Source: Castanea sativa (Eukaryota > Streptophyta > Magnoliopsida > Fagales > Fagaceae). From it: a DNA stretch of 64,000 bases. The stretch covers positions 50,189,964 to 50,253,963 of the forward strand of contig NC_134015.1 of the NCBI RefSeq assembly GCF_040712315.1. Direction: 5' to 3'. The position numbers were made by a program, and so were the translations under genes. The stretch's first letter is position 1, and every line of letters starts with the position of its first letter. Below, piece by piece: positions 22,229-34,075 of this stretch. The notes under the pieces were generated by a model that had not been told where the DNA came from, ran no database searches, and was given only the letters and a program-made list of their open reading frames with translations.

Positions 22229-24634
22229 TCAATCTGTAGTTTTTTTTTTTTTAACCACTTTTTTTTTTTGGGGGGCCAAAATACAAATCACCCTTGACAT
22301 TTGGGTAAGTTACAAAAACATTTTCAGAGATTTCAATTATTTCATATATTTTTTTGAGAATTTTATATTTGTCAAATAGACTTATGAGATTAACTTCCAT
22401 TACTTTTTATGAACAAAAAAAATTTGTGACTATCACGTAATTATATTAGGAAGACTTACTAAGTGATTTGTAACGCTAGTCATGCGATTTTTCTGTTCGA
22501 AAGAATTAACAAAAATTACTTTTAATGATTAAGAAACTTTGAATGAAAATGAAGCCAAGTGTTATAAGAAAGAAAGAATTATAAGAAACTTTAAGGAGTT
22601 ATAAGAAAGAATTAAACTTCTGAGTGTGTTTTTGCAATTGACCAAATCCTCATGAGGTATTTTTTTCAAGTAGACTTTATTTTTTTACATTTTTTACTAA
22701 AATGATGTCATGTACTATTTATTGATAAAACTTAAAAAATGGTAACCAATAAAGACAAGATAAAAGACAGAAGCAGGAATTCTGTTTTGCATAGTATTTC
22801 TTATGAAAACTAGGGTCCAAGGAAAGTGGGCAATGCAACAGTCTTACCTTACTGGCTTAGTTTTGGACTGTAATGTACCTTACCTGTTCTGGAAAGTGCT
22901 GATTGAGGATTCCTTGTTGTAAGTTGTAACGTTTCTCTTATAGTAATGAAATGCTCCTTGTTTTAGGTGGAGGAAAAGAAAAAAAGAAAACAGGAATCCA
23001 AATAAGAAAAAAAAAAATTGAAGGAAATTTAAATGAAAATGAAGCCAAGTGTTATTGAGGAGTTAAAGCAGAACCCAGTCTAAATCCAGTTAGCACATGA
23101 TGTGGCCCAATAGGTGTCATTGGTTATGGTTATACTAATCACTTCAACCTCACACAACTTGTATGTCATTTTACAACCTACTTTGGCTTTATGACTTCTA
23201 TTTCACATATACTTAGCAAAACCGATTCAAATGTGCACAAAATATGTGACCCAATACTAATCTTTGGACACAGGGCACATCCACAACCTCACCAACATGA
23301 CAGCCCCGTTAATTAGATTGAATTTTCTGTTTTTCCCCATTGATCACTAGAAGAAGTTTTTATTTATTTTGTCTAATTCTGAGCACATTTGAGTAGGAAA
23401 CTGCGGCAGTAACCGATTTTATTTTATTTTGTTATTTTTTTAATGAATTAGCAGAAAGTTTATTGAAATTAAAAAAGCCAAGATACCAGGCACAAGCCAG
23501 GGCACGTCTCTACAAAAGGCACATGGGCATGGTGACACAGTCAAACAGACCAGCAAACAACACCCAATCGAAGAAAAACCCTGCACTAAGGGCAGTAACA
23601 AACACAAGCTAATCAAACTGCAAATACAAAAAGACATAGGAACCAAGTGACCAACAAGGGCCGACAACTAGTTTGCAATAGAGCTTCACAGTCACAGCAA
23701 TTCCAGCTAATTGAGTGCAAAATCAAATGCTGCTCTCAGTAGGATAGTGTGCTTTATCCCCCAATTATTGCAGTAACCAAATTTGTTGAGGCTGATGTGT
23801 CCCGCAAGTGATAATAATTTTGATTACCAACCAGCTAATTGTTGGTAGTTGGTACCCTCTCAACTATGAAATCAAACGCCCTGTGCCCCCAATCAGCATT
23901 TAAAAATGAAACTTCCCTTCAGCAATTCTCTTTAAAAAACCGACACCATAAGAAAGTCTCAAAAGCTAGAACTAATGGTCTAATTTTGAATTTTGATAGA
24001 TGCAGGAGAGTAACCAGGTGTGTCAGTCCATGGGATAGACTTGGAGCAAAGTTGAAGTTGACGGAGGTACCAATGTAAGTCTTGCATTGTAAGACAGGAT
24101 TTATTATCTTGTTTAACGGTTGCACGCAACACCTCTTTCACATGGGCGTGGACCTGACCCTATGTGAGGGGATGTTGTATACGATTGTTACACAAGATAC
24201 CATCTTGTAAGACAAGGTATTGATTTGAATGATGGGGCATGCAAATTTTCTACTCCTGTTCCAGGATCAACAGTTTACATAGAGAACAAGAAAATGGTGC
24301 ATGAGAATGACAGTTCGACAAAATAAATTTCTTTACAAGCTTGTGCTTGAAGAAGGTTAAGAGAGCAGCATGTGTTAGTCCCCTGGAACTTCAATAAATA
24401 GTGTATTTGTGTTTACTTTTAAATCAGAGGCAGGGTATTCAAGTAAGAAAATAGTCACAGACAAAGCCTTCTCTGTGATAATTAACACCTGCGTAGAACT
24501 GGCAAGTACACATAATTTTGGCGCATAACATTATAAATAAATAGGAACAAAACATTCAATATTGGATTTTTTTTTTTTTTTTACTAGGTATTCAATGTTG
24601 GATCTTTTTCATAAAGGATCTACCAAATTGGCAG
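22229..24634. other. Intergenic, degenerate repeats
   Basis: No gene is seen. A segment at about 23440-23670, read on the minus strand, ends TTTTTAATTTCAATAAAC and looks like the 3' end of an old LINE; this is tentative. About 24115-24180 carries a dispersed-repeat-like CACATGGGCGTGGACCTGACC motif. Confidence 0.45.
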
Positions 24635-24646
24635 TTGGAATGCAAT
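24635..24646. repeat. SINE target-site duplication, left
   Basis: TTGGAATGCAAT is repeated at 24774-24785 and flanks the SINE. Confidence 0.8.
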
Positions 24647-24773
24647 TGTTTGGATTTTTACCATATATCAATACATTTTTTTCCTTGATACTTTGATAGT
24701 TGGGGGAGGGGAATTTGAACTTGGACATCTCCATCAGAGACACCAAAAAATGCTAGTTGAGCAACAAGTCTCA
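24647..24773 (-). mobile_element. tRNA-derived SINE next to BLOS1
   Basis: On the minus strand it has an A-box-like TTGCTCAACTAGC and a B-box-like AAGTTCAAATTCC about 40 bases apart, then a GGTG/CCCCTCCCCC-containing body and a T/A-rich tail. It is flanked by a perfect 12-base duplication (TTGGAATGCAAT). It ends 72 bases downstream of the BLOS1 stop, in the same orientation, so it is probably within or beside that 3' UTR. Confidence 0.75.
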
Positions 24774-24844
24774 TTGGAATGCAATAGTTAATATCAGATA
24801 ACACTTCATTTCACAGAAAACATAGAGCACAACTTACAAAATGG

Positions 24845-25303
24845 TCACGCTTGGTGAATGTTTTGGATAGCAGCAGTGATGCTTTTACAATCAAATTCCA
24901 TGGTCTTCATCCAGTTCTCAAAGTCTCCAATTTCCTATAACACAAACCTCACACCAACATTAAGACAAGCAAATTGACAATAATTTAGAAACAAGAACGA
25001 ACAAACAAATATAAAAAAGATGAATAAGCGGACCTTGACAGCGGTGTTTATAGCATGTGTTGTGGTGAGCCATTGATTGGTCTGCTTCATGAAGCGGGCA
25101 ATCGTGACTGCTAATGCTCGAATTTCACGCTCAATTCGCTTCTCGTTGATAAAGGATTCCTGCACTCCACTGTTCACAGCATCCACCAACAGATCTGAAA
25201 CTCGTGCTGCATTTTGAATCGCATCTTTCTTCGCTCTCTCTGTATACATACCCAATTAAGATAAGCTCACAATATATATAAATTTTTTTTTGGATAAGTA
25301 CAA

Positions 25304-25343
<40 letters not shown>

Positions 25344-25519
25344 GACTGACCAGCTTGGTCACGGAGTCTGAGAGAGGTGTGGTGATGGTCATGCATTATT
25401 TGGAGCAAAGCAGCTTCCAGACCTCCTGGGTCTGCATGTTGTGCATCAAAGGAGAAAGAGGAGGATGGAGACGATGAAGGCACACGCCCAGATGCCAGTG
25501 GAAGTTGTGGTGAGTACAT
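24845..25519 (-). CDS. BLOS1: BLOS1: BLOC-1 complex subunit 1 (GCN5L1-like), 154 aa
   Basis: Three exons on the minus strand, 25351-25519, 25034-25239 and 24845-24934, join in frame across GTCAGT...ATACAG and GTCCGC...TTATAG introns to give 154 residues. After a serine-rich N-terminus comes the conserved helical GCN5L1 domain: LLQIMHDHHHTSLRLRDQ, then ERAKKDAIQNAARVSDLLVD, RFMKQTNQWL and EIGDFENWMKTMEFD. In plants BLOS1 acts with BLOS2 and sorting nexin 1 in endosome-to-vacuole trafficking, including PIN auxin carriers. The ATG at 25519 starts a normal-length protein; the frame stays open upstream for some codons without another ATG. Intron 1 contains a (TA)n tract. A SINE lies just past the stop. 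Confidence 0.95.
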
Positions 25520-27038
25520 ACCCCAGCCAACAGAAAAATCTCCCTTCTTGGTGCCACCAAAAATTATTACTTCAACATGAAAACACTAAAGTGAATCACG
25601 ATTTATTCTTGGTCATGTTTTTTGAACTACGTAAATATGAGATCATGGATTCAATAGTAAATAACATCTAATAACCATGATATTTGACATGTGTGTTAAA
25701 AATACGGGGAATATATAATCTAGCGGTAAAATTTTTAAAATATTAATCCAATATAAGGTTATCATTAAGTACTAACATTAATAGAGAGTTGCAACTGTAA
25801 TTTAGGCTAGTTTTTCAAAAGTGACTTTATCATGATTGTCCGGATCGGTATCTTACAAAGGATCGGTGAGAGGGTCCTGTGGATTGGTGATGCAACCATG
25901 GAAGAATTTGCAACTTTGCATGTGAAGTCCAATTGATGTGAAAGTTGTGTGGCTTTAAAGGTGTATGAGTCTTTTAGGGTCAAAACAGTTTTTCATTTGG
26001 ATTTTTTATTTTCTCAGTTATGATCAATTTTATATTCAGGGGAAACTCTATAATTTCTGCAATTCTTGCGACTTAAGGGTATTTTGGTAATTTACTTGAG
26101 GCTAGAATCTTCTAGGAGATCCTAAAAGTATCTTAAGTTTTATTTTCTTTGGGTCCAAGTTAGTATTTTATTAGGTTTTAGTAGGAGTCCTAATACTACA
26201 TATACCAGGAAGAGTCTTTATGTATATTTGTGCTCAATGTATTCAAAAGAGTTGGGAGTTGATTAATAAAATTTATTGAGTATTTTGAGCATAGAGGCAC
26301 ATCGGCCTTTGTAGGTTCTCTTCTCTCTTTCTCTTCTCCCTCTTTTCTTCTTCTTCTTGTCTTTCTTAAGGTACTGTTCATACAGCCCCTAAACACCAAA
26401 AGAAATCTCTTTTGTCGTCTTCCTTATAATCTCAAATCAAGCCCTTTCTGTTATTAATCAAAACCCTAAATTCCTACATACTTTCTTCTACCAAATAGCC
26501 ATCAAATAGCTCATCAAACCACCTTTAACCCTTTCTTCAAAAACTCTAAATCTATTTCCACAAATTCTCCTAAACCTGAACCTACCACAATCACTCGTAG
26601 ACTAATTCCCAATTTGTCCTAAGTCAATCTAATCGTAAGATCAGATTAAGAATCGTAAAATTCTACTTTATATATATAGAAAAAATACTAGCAATCATAA
26701 TTCATAATATATGTTATAGAATCATTGGGAAAAAGTAAATTTTGATAGAAATTACTTATATATAAGGCAATAACTACGAGTACCAAATTATACAAATACA
26801 TGAATAAGTGAAAATTTTCAAACTTCAATGTGACAAGATTTTCTTTCCCCTCAAAGGAAAGATTTTCATTTAGAAAAATAAAACAGTACAGAGTCCAGAT
26901 CAGAAACCAACCCAGAAACAACAAACTAACCCAATACATGAACCACAGGTAAAACAACCCAGAGACAGAAACAGAAGCAGAAAAGAAAATTCAATCCTGT
27001 AACATCCAATCTCGAAGCCCCATTTAGACCCAGCTGAT
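25520..27038. other. Region upstream of BLOS1; LTR-like remnant
   Basis: The BLOS1 promoter and 5' UTR must lie at the left end, but no clear TATA box could be fixed. About 25830-26400 resembles a plant LTR remnant: a TTTATGTATATTTGTGCTC stretch, AATAAAATTTATTGAG resembling a polyadenylation region, then a pyrimidine-rich tract. No matching second LTR or coding region was found. The remainder is AT-rich. Confidence 0.4.
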
Positions 27039-27301
27039 TCACAAGAGTTGAGGGGAATTGGGAAGCCACGAGTGGACCCTCGGGAACTGGCGTTCAACAG
27101 TCCATTTCGCCAACAAGTAAGCAGCCTTGTTAAAGCACCTCCTAACCCAGAAAAATCTAATCCGATCACCGCTCCTAGAAGCCACCACAAGCTCTCTAGA
27201 GTATTGGCTTATTTGCAAAATATCCCAATTGGGAATGGTAGAAGGGTTTTTAAGGACAAGTTAATATCCCAAACTTTTTCCAAGTTACAAGTTCCTAAAA
27301 C
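27039..27301 (-). pseudogene. LINE remnant: RNase H-like C-terminus of a non-LTR polyprotein
   Basis: A minus-strand frame without an ATG, ending at TGA 27039-27041, contains PNWDILQISQYSRELVVASR and then RIRFFWVRRCFNKAAYLLAKW. The '...R..N.AA..LAKW' block is the signature near the end of the plant LINE RNase H (RVT_3) domain. No RT or endonuclease domain is found upstream, so this is a 5'-truncated fragment. Confidence 0.75.
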
Positions 27302-28431
27302 TTATTCCTAAATAAAATTTCCAAATTTGTTTTCCTAACTAAGCTCAACTCCAAGCAAGAATAATTTGTGAACAACTCAGGTTAGGTGATGAAATGAACT
27401 TAGGAGCACAACTATGAACAAAATGCAACAAAAAACAGCAAAACTAACCCATAAAGCTACAGAGTAAATTAACATAAGCCAAATATTCAGACCTGAACTT
27501 TGAGACAAACAGTTACACAGCTTTTAAAGAAGAAACTTGTAAAAATAGCAAAATACTGAAAAATAGTAGTACTGGAGCTTGTATTGTATCTATTTAAAAA
27601 AAAAAAAAAAGAGTTTGTATTGCTTAAATTAGACTTTCATAAACATGATGACTGAATTTAACAAAAACCCATTTCCTAGAAAACATGTACAAGTTGTTAA
27701 AAATACTACAAAACCCATTTTTAATATTCTCATGCAAAATGATCACCAAACAATTCAATTTCTGTCATATTGAGATCAGAAACTTAGTCCCAACAAAAGG
27801 CATGAACAACCCAATATATATAAATTCATTGACGAGTGAACAAACCCAACAAAAAAATAGTGAAAAAAATATAAATACTCACGAACTCGGAGTCGCAGCA
27901 CCGGCACAGTTGTCGTCTCTCTCTCTCAAATTGTGCTGAATTAGGGAGTTTCGGGATTTGTTTTTATTAAAAAAAAGAAAAAAAGAAAAAAAAGAGTCTA
28001 TTTTTTCTCATTTTAATGGGCTGGGCTGGAAAAAAAAAAAGACTCAGCAAGGCCACCTTTTTTTTTTCTCATAAAAAAGTTTTGTTTCAAAGCAGGTATT
28101 TTTTCATCATATGAATTTTCTAGTAAATCCTTTGATTTATTTGAATAATAAGTATAAATAATTTTATACAAATTGTAACACATTGGATTAAAGAAGATTT
28201 TTTTAAAACTGATTTGAAGCTCATTTTTTTGTTTTTTTCTCAATTTGGGCTCGAAATTGGAGGCCCAATAACCATACCATAACCTATTTAATCCCATCTA
28301 GTTGGATAGTGTAGAATCTCGTAGTGTTGGTTAGGTGATCTCATCACAATTCTACATCATACTCGATTTTATATCAATTTGGATCTTTCAAAGTATTATG
28401 ATCCAAGATTGTGATTTTGACAACATTAAAT
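27302..28431. other. Intergenic, no gene seen
   Basis: AT-rich. A GC-richer patch at 27890-27960, read on the minus strand, ends GACTCCGAGTTC|GTGAGT and could be a 5' UTR exon with a donor site, but no matching coding exon was found. Confidence 0.4.
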
Positions 28432-28620
28432 TTTAGAGGAATGTTAAGGACACATTTAAACCCACACTCTGTTTATATGTCAACTCTTAATTAGATTTCA
28501 ACATTTTCACATGGTCCACCGCGTATACTTTGAAAATGCTGAAACTCAATTAAAAATTGACACATAAACAGAGTGTGAATTTGAGTGTGGGAATGAGTGT
28601 GTCCCTAAAATTTCTCTAAA
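28432..28620. mobile_element. Foldback MITE, about 190 bp
   Basis: Nearly the whole element is an imperfect inverted repeat. The left arm has TTTAGAGGAATGTTAAGGAC and CACACTCTGTTTATATGTCA; the right arm reads as their complement (GTCCCTAAAATTTCTCTAAA, TGACACATAAACAGAGTGTG). There is no coding capacity, and the target duplication was not determined. Confidence 0.7.
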
Positions 28621-29867
28621 TTTTATTATTGCATCCCTATCACATTTATATTTTGTATTAGTATCGGTGCTTTTTAAATAATCTCACATTCTCGTTCATT
28701 TTGAGTCTAATCTAAACCCATCTGGGTCAGCTCATAGACGTAACATATTGGAATTGGGATACCCATTGGGCTGATCCATCCCAGTTTAGCTAACTTTTGT
28801 AGTAAACATATGCAATGGCACGACCTCAGCTTCGACATGTGTGGTCCGAGCAAGGCCCAAGCTTTGACATGTCAGGTCCAACAGCTAAAAGTATGGCCTT
28901 TAGTGGTAGAATGGGCCAAATGGAAGCCCAATTTTATTGGGCCTAGTGTAAAGTAAGATGCAAGAGTCCATCTTTTAAAGATAATTCACTGATTCTATTT
29001 CTATAGCAACAATGTGAAAGGCATGCACCCAAGTGGAACAAATGTGATTCGGTCGCAAAGAGAATGGATCCAAAAAAAAAAATTACAACTAGTTATTTCA
29101 CATTTTTATTGAGCCCTAGTGTAAAGTAAGATGCAAGGCATGCACCCAAGTGGAAAAAATCTGATTCGGTTGCAAAGAGAATGGATCCAAGAAAAAGAAA
29201 AAAATTACAGCAATTCATAGATGTGACAAGTTATTAATGGTGAATATATAAGAAAATATTATCAGTGGTGGGTCCATATTGAAATTGATATTTCTCTAGT
29301 AACTTAGAAATTGTAAAAGTGAAAGAATTATGTATCTAAACGAAAAATGATCTTGACATTTAAAATAGATTCATTTTATGATTTAGATTATATATTACAA
29401 ATTTAAATGTGAATTCATTGCCACATCATTTTAAAATCTTAAATGATGTGGTCATGTGATAATCTATATATTATTAGAATCAGAAAATAAAATGGTAACT
29501 GTGAAATAAACTGATCTCCATTTGAAATGGAGAGGCATGAACTTATACAATAGAGGGACAAGGAGGTAAGAAGTAATAATGGATTTGTCTAGTACTCTCC
29601 AACTCTTTTGCTCATTTATTTGTAGAAGGGTTTCCTTTTTTTCTTTTCCTTGGAAATAAAAATATTTGTATCCAACTTTGTGTTTTCAGACATTCGGGCA
29701 AAAAGTAAGAATATTTCTTTGTACACTTGTTTAATGGCAGGTGTTATTTATTTATTTATTTTTTATGAACAATGGCGAGTGTTATAAATCATTAAATAAA
29801 GCATAGAATACATATTTGCTACTACCTCATATCATTTTCACAAACCTAGAAAGTAAAAGAATAATTA
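28621..29867. other. Intergenic with a local tandem duplication
   Basis: A segment at about 28930-29090 (GTGTAAAGTAAGATGCAAG, GGCATGCACCCAAGTGGAA, GCAAAGAGAATGGATCCAA) is repeated at about 29105-29212, where it is partly shortened. No gene is seen. Confidence 0.55.
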
Positions 29868-29875
29868 AAAAGAGG
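29868..29875. repeat. hAT target-site duplication, left
   Basis: AAAAGAGG is repeated at 34388-34395. Confidence 0.85.
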
Positions 29876-30000
29876 TAGTGGCGGTTTCAGGAATTTTTTT
29901 CAGGGTGTTCCTCAACAAGCATAAATTACATGATTTAATAAAAATGAAATTTCATATATTGACAACAACAACAATCAAAATACACGTAAATACATAAAGT

Positions 30001-33000
30001 TTACAATTGCCTTCTACGAGTTTTCATATTTTGAAATCGTTGCATGATAGTCTCATTATTAATGCTACAAGCTACATCTTTTTTAAATATACACAACCAA
30101 GCAATCATTCATCCACTAATCTCTCATTCGATTGCGCAATTCATTCTTTCTATATTTCATTGCTGAAAAACTTCTTTCTACTGTTGCAATAGCAATAGGA
30201 AGGGTCAAAACTAACTTCACAAACAAATAGATTAATGGATAAGTCTCATGCTTCCTTGTACTCACTAACTTTTCAACAAGTTCACTAACTCCTTGAAGCT
30301 CTAAAAACAAGTCATTGTTGCGCATATCAAAAATGAAATTTTGAAGCTGAGAGTCAAGTGACAAGATATCTGTCCCAAGAAAATCAGATGGATAGAACTT
30401 TGCTAGACGTATCAACTTTTCCTTATCAAAAGCAACAAATGAATTACTTGGATTCAAGCAAGCCATACAAAGTAGCAAATCGGTATTCGCTTTTGAAAAA
30501 CGGTTGCTAAGCTCTTGAAGTTGCATATCTATGACTATGTAGAATAGCTCAACACGATAATGATGTAAATTTGTATTTTGTTGGGTGTTGCGTCGCGGCC
30601 TCTCACTAACTACAAATATTTCATTCATGTTCAAGATAGGAATATCATGTGTGGTACAAAATGAAGACACTTCAGTCAATAAATATATTCATTCATCATC
30701 TCTCATCACTTGCAATTGTTGCTTAGACACTTTAACAAGATCCATAGCATTTACTATATCTTTTTTTTTTTTTGCAATGCTATTGACAACTCATTTGGGA
30801 TCCCTAAAATATTTTTCATCAAGTGTAGAGCAAAGATAAATTCAAAAGATAGAATTGACCTCATAATAGATCCAACTTCAACTTTTTGGTTGGAGAGGTC
30901 ATTTTCTTCAATAATCTCAACTCTCAAGTACATCAACAACAGCAGAAAACATCAAAATCAAGTTGAGAATAGTCTCATAATATGATCACCAACGTGTATC
31001 ACTAGGACATTTAAGATTTGTCTCTTAATTCAAACCTTGCCCACTTCTACGTACCAGGGAAGTTTGTTTCGTACCGTACCGGCTGGTATTTACCATTCCG
31101 GCACCTTGGTCGGTACAGAAACAAAGTTGTTTTGTACTGAAAAATATACCGGCCATACCGGGTCATTTCGGCCATACCGGAGGAAAATTTCATATTCCGG
31201 CCAGTAAATGCATACCGGACCGGAAAAAGAACTATGTTTTTTTGTCACTCTCACCTTCCATCGGCGAGGCGGCGACGATCTCGACATTCTTGACCTCAAG
31301 TAGGGGTCGTGGACTGATTTGGCTGCTGCTGCTCCTTCATCTTCTTCTTCTTCTCCTCTCTCTTTTTCTGGTGTCTCTTTCTCTCTCTCTTTCTCGGTTT
31401 TCTTTTTGTTTTTTGAAACTTTTCTTTTTTCAAACCTGCCGGTCTGCCCAAGAAAGACTTCTGCCCAAGAAAAGACTTCATAGCCTTTTGATATTTTCAA
31501 AGCATCAGATGATAGGTTGGCATTTATTGAGTGGGTGGGTCTTTGAGGTTTTTTTTTTTTTGGCTTCTCACTTTTATATTAATGATGATAACTCTAAAAA
31601 AAAATATATAAAAAGTTGTCAAAGTGATATATTGACTTATTAGAAATATAATTTTGTATAGTATATAAAATAGTAAAAAATAGCGGTAAACCCGAAACGG
31701 TACACCGGTATTGATCGGTACCCGAAATATATCGTACCATAGGCCAAACCGGTACAACCTCCAGTACAGTATTGACTTCCTTGCTACGTACACCATTCTC
31801 TAAATCTTCTTTAATTTTGGCAAATTGTACATCTCGAAGAGCATCTCGTCTCTTACAAGAGCCTCCAACAATAGTTACTAAATTACTAACCACATAAAAA
31901 AATTCAGCAATGTTAATGTGATTTTTAGCAACGGTAACAAGTGTCAATTGAAGTTGATGAGCAAAACAATGGACACAAAATGCTAACATATTCTCTTTTA
32001 AAATTAAAGTTTTGAGACTATTGATATCACCTTGCATATTACTAGCCCCGTCATAACCTTGCCCATGTAGTTTCGATAAACTCAAATTATGTTCACAAAG
32101 TAAATATTCAATAGCATATTTGAGTGATAAAGCGGTGGTACTTGCTACATGTACAATACCAAGGAATCGCTCTATAATAATTCATTTTTTGTTCACATAA
32201 CGAAGAACGAGGACCATTTGTTCTTTCACTGAGATATCACGTGACTCGTCAACTAATATTAAAAAGAACCCATTGTCAAGATCCTTAATGATGGCTTTGG
32301 ATGTTTCACGTGCAATTGCATTCACAATGTTTTTTTGAATACCATGGTGGGTAAGCTTGCAATTTTTCCAAGTTTTTTGCAGCACTTCATTGATAGATTC
32401 ATTGTGATCCCCTAAAAATTGTAGAAGCTCAAGGAAATTTCCTTTATCACTTGAACCTTGAGATTCATCGTGACCACAAAAAGCTAATCCCCGGTATAAA
32501 AGGAATCTTATGTAATCAACTATTGCATTTAATTGAATCCGATATTCAGCTTTATCTTGATTTGGTTGTTTAACCAAAACACTTTGAATGTGTTGCTTTT
32601 CCTTCAGTAGATCTCCACTCTTCTTGATAGTTTGGTTATGAGCACTATTAACTCCTCCAATATGGGAATCTAACTTTACAAGCTGATTCCAAAGTTTGAA
32701 TCCCTTCGTTACAAAAGTCTCACCCCCTCCTTGCTTATCAACATCTTGCCCAAATAGGTAGCAATAAAAACAAAATACTGCAACCTTGTCTATACTATAT
32801 TCCAACCAATTTCTATTTACATACCATTCGAATCTAAATCGACGAGGCTTTCCAGAAAAATGTGATACAGGGTAAACATAAGGAGGTTGACAAAGGCCTT
32901 TTGTTAAATAATATCTTCTTATTTCATCATGATTGTTAGAATGATAAGATGATATCTTTTCTCGTAGCCCAGGATCTGAAGGAATGTTTTTTAAGTTAAA

Positions 33001-33090
33001 GTCAACATGAATTTGCTTAGAAGATGAAGATGAATCTTGCTCAGGAGATGAATCTTGGGTACGTGGTTTTCTTATTAAATATTTGTCCAT
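30001..33090 (-). pseudogene. hAT transposase (TTF-type zinc finger / DUF4371 / hAT-C), disrupted
   Basis: It starts at ATG 33090. An N-terminal TTF-type finger-like region contains FRFEWYVNRNWLEYS and VFCFYCYLFG, followed by a DUF4371-like stretch, an RNase H-fold block with GQGYDGASNMQGD and HCFAHQLQLTLV, and a C-terminal dimerisation domain with LPIAIATVERSFSAMKYRKN. It resembles the 'zinc finger MYM-type protein 1-like' hAT transposases of plants. Lesions are in-frame stops at 32182-32184, 31025-31027, 30986-30988 and 30116-30118, a frameshift in an A-run near 30085, and the insertion of a 729-bp element. The original end is probably the TAA at 30001-30003. It cannot make an active enzyme. 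Confidence 0.9.
31055..31783. mobile_element. hAT-type non-autonomous element inside the transposase
   Basis: Termini are CAGGGAAGT (left) and ACTTCCTTG (right; reverse complement CAAGGAAGT), and the perfect 8-bp duplication CTACGTAC flanks it at 31047-31054 and 31784-31791. Subterminal regions carry many GTACCGG/CCGGTAC motifs in both orientations. There is no transposase, so mobilisation must have been in trans. Removing it and one copy of CTACGTAC rejoins the hAT transposase frame. Confidence 0.92.
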
Positions 33091-33728
33091 AATTCTAGCA
33101 AAAGAATAAACAATAAACTATAAGTTTATTTGAAATATTAATTATAAAATTATTAATTGTTGTTTAGCCTAACATAATTTAATTTGTTTGTCTTTTATAA
33201 TGTATTGGTTAATTAAATTATTAATTATTGTTTATTAGTTGTTTTTCCCAATTAATTATTGATTAATTAAATTATTGTTTATTAGTTGCACATTACACTA
33301 AAAGAGCCAGTCATGTGCACATTACACATCCCATGTGTTGATGTGTACATTACACTGCTTTATCCAATTACTCGGCCCCTTGTGCCCATCAGCCCATCCA
33401 CCCCCCACCTCACTCAACAGATAAGCCTGCCTAATGCCCCAATCACAAGAGCCAACTGTTAATCAGAAAATTTCACAATCACAATTTCACAAATCACAAT
33501 AACATTACACTAAAAGACAAATAATATCTCATCAACACTAACACCAGCACACACCAACCAACGGATAAGAATCATAAGATAAAACCAAAAATGCCAAATT
33601 CAAAAAGTCAAAAAATTAATAAAGTTAAAGCTTCACTGAGTGCTTCAGCCAATCACAATTCAGATAAAGTTAATAAAGAGAGAGAGAGAGACAGACTCAT
33701 AACTCATTCATTATTTCATTTCATTTCA

Positions 33729-33730
<2 letters not shown>

Positions 33731-33783
<53 letters not shown>

Positions 33784-33790
33784 GAGAGAG
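33731..33790. repeat. (GA)n microsatellite
   Basis: This is about 60 bases of nearly pure GA, in the region upstream of the transposase within the hAT element. Confidence 0.9.
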
Positions 33791-33814
33791 TCAGAAAGAA
33801 AAAGAGAGAGAAAT

Positions 33815-34075
33815 ACCTGTGTGACGACGATGTGTGACGGCGATGATGTGTGATGGCGACGATGAGCGACTGCGACTGGAACTGGACCGATCTCCGAGAG
33901 GCGACGATGTTCGATGAGCGATTGCGACTGGAACTGGATCGATCTCCGATGCGATGAGGGGCGACGATGTCCGATGAGTGACTGCGCTTGGAATTGGACC
34001 GATCTCCGATGCGATGAGGGGCAACGATGTGCTCTGGAGTCTGGACTGCCGCCTGCGACTGGACCGATCTAACTT
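33815..34075. repeat. GC-richer subterminal tandem repeats of the hAT element
   Basis: Imperfect repeats of about 60-65 bases share GCGACTGGAACTGGACCGAT, TCTCCGATGCGATGAGG and GGCGACGATG. They lie between the transposase start and the right terminus. Subterminal repeats of this kind often bind hAT transposase; that role is inferred. Confidence 0.7.

Noticed and set aside
23440..23667. Minus-strand 75-codon frame with hydrophobic stretches
   Set aside because: More likely the 3' end of a decayed LINE (TTTTTAATTTCAATAAAC) than a protein gene; evidence too weak to call firmly.
31242..31643. 133-codon plus-strand frame
   Set aside because: Leucine/serine low complexity inside the 729-bp hAT-type element; no homology visible.
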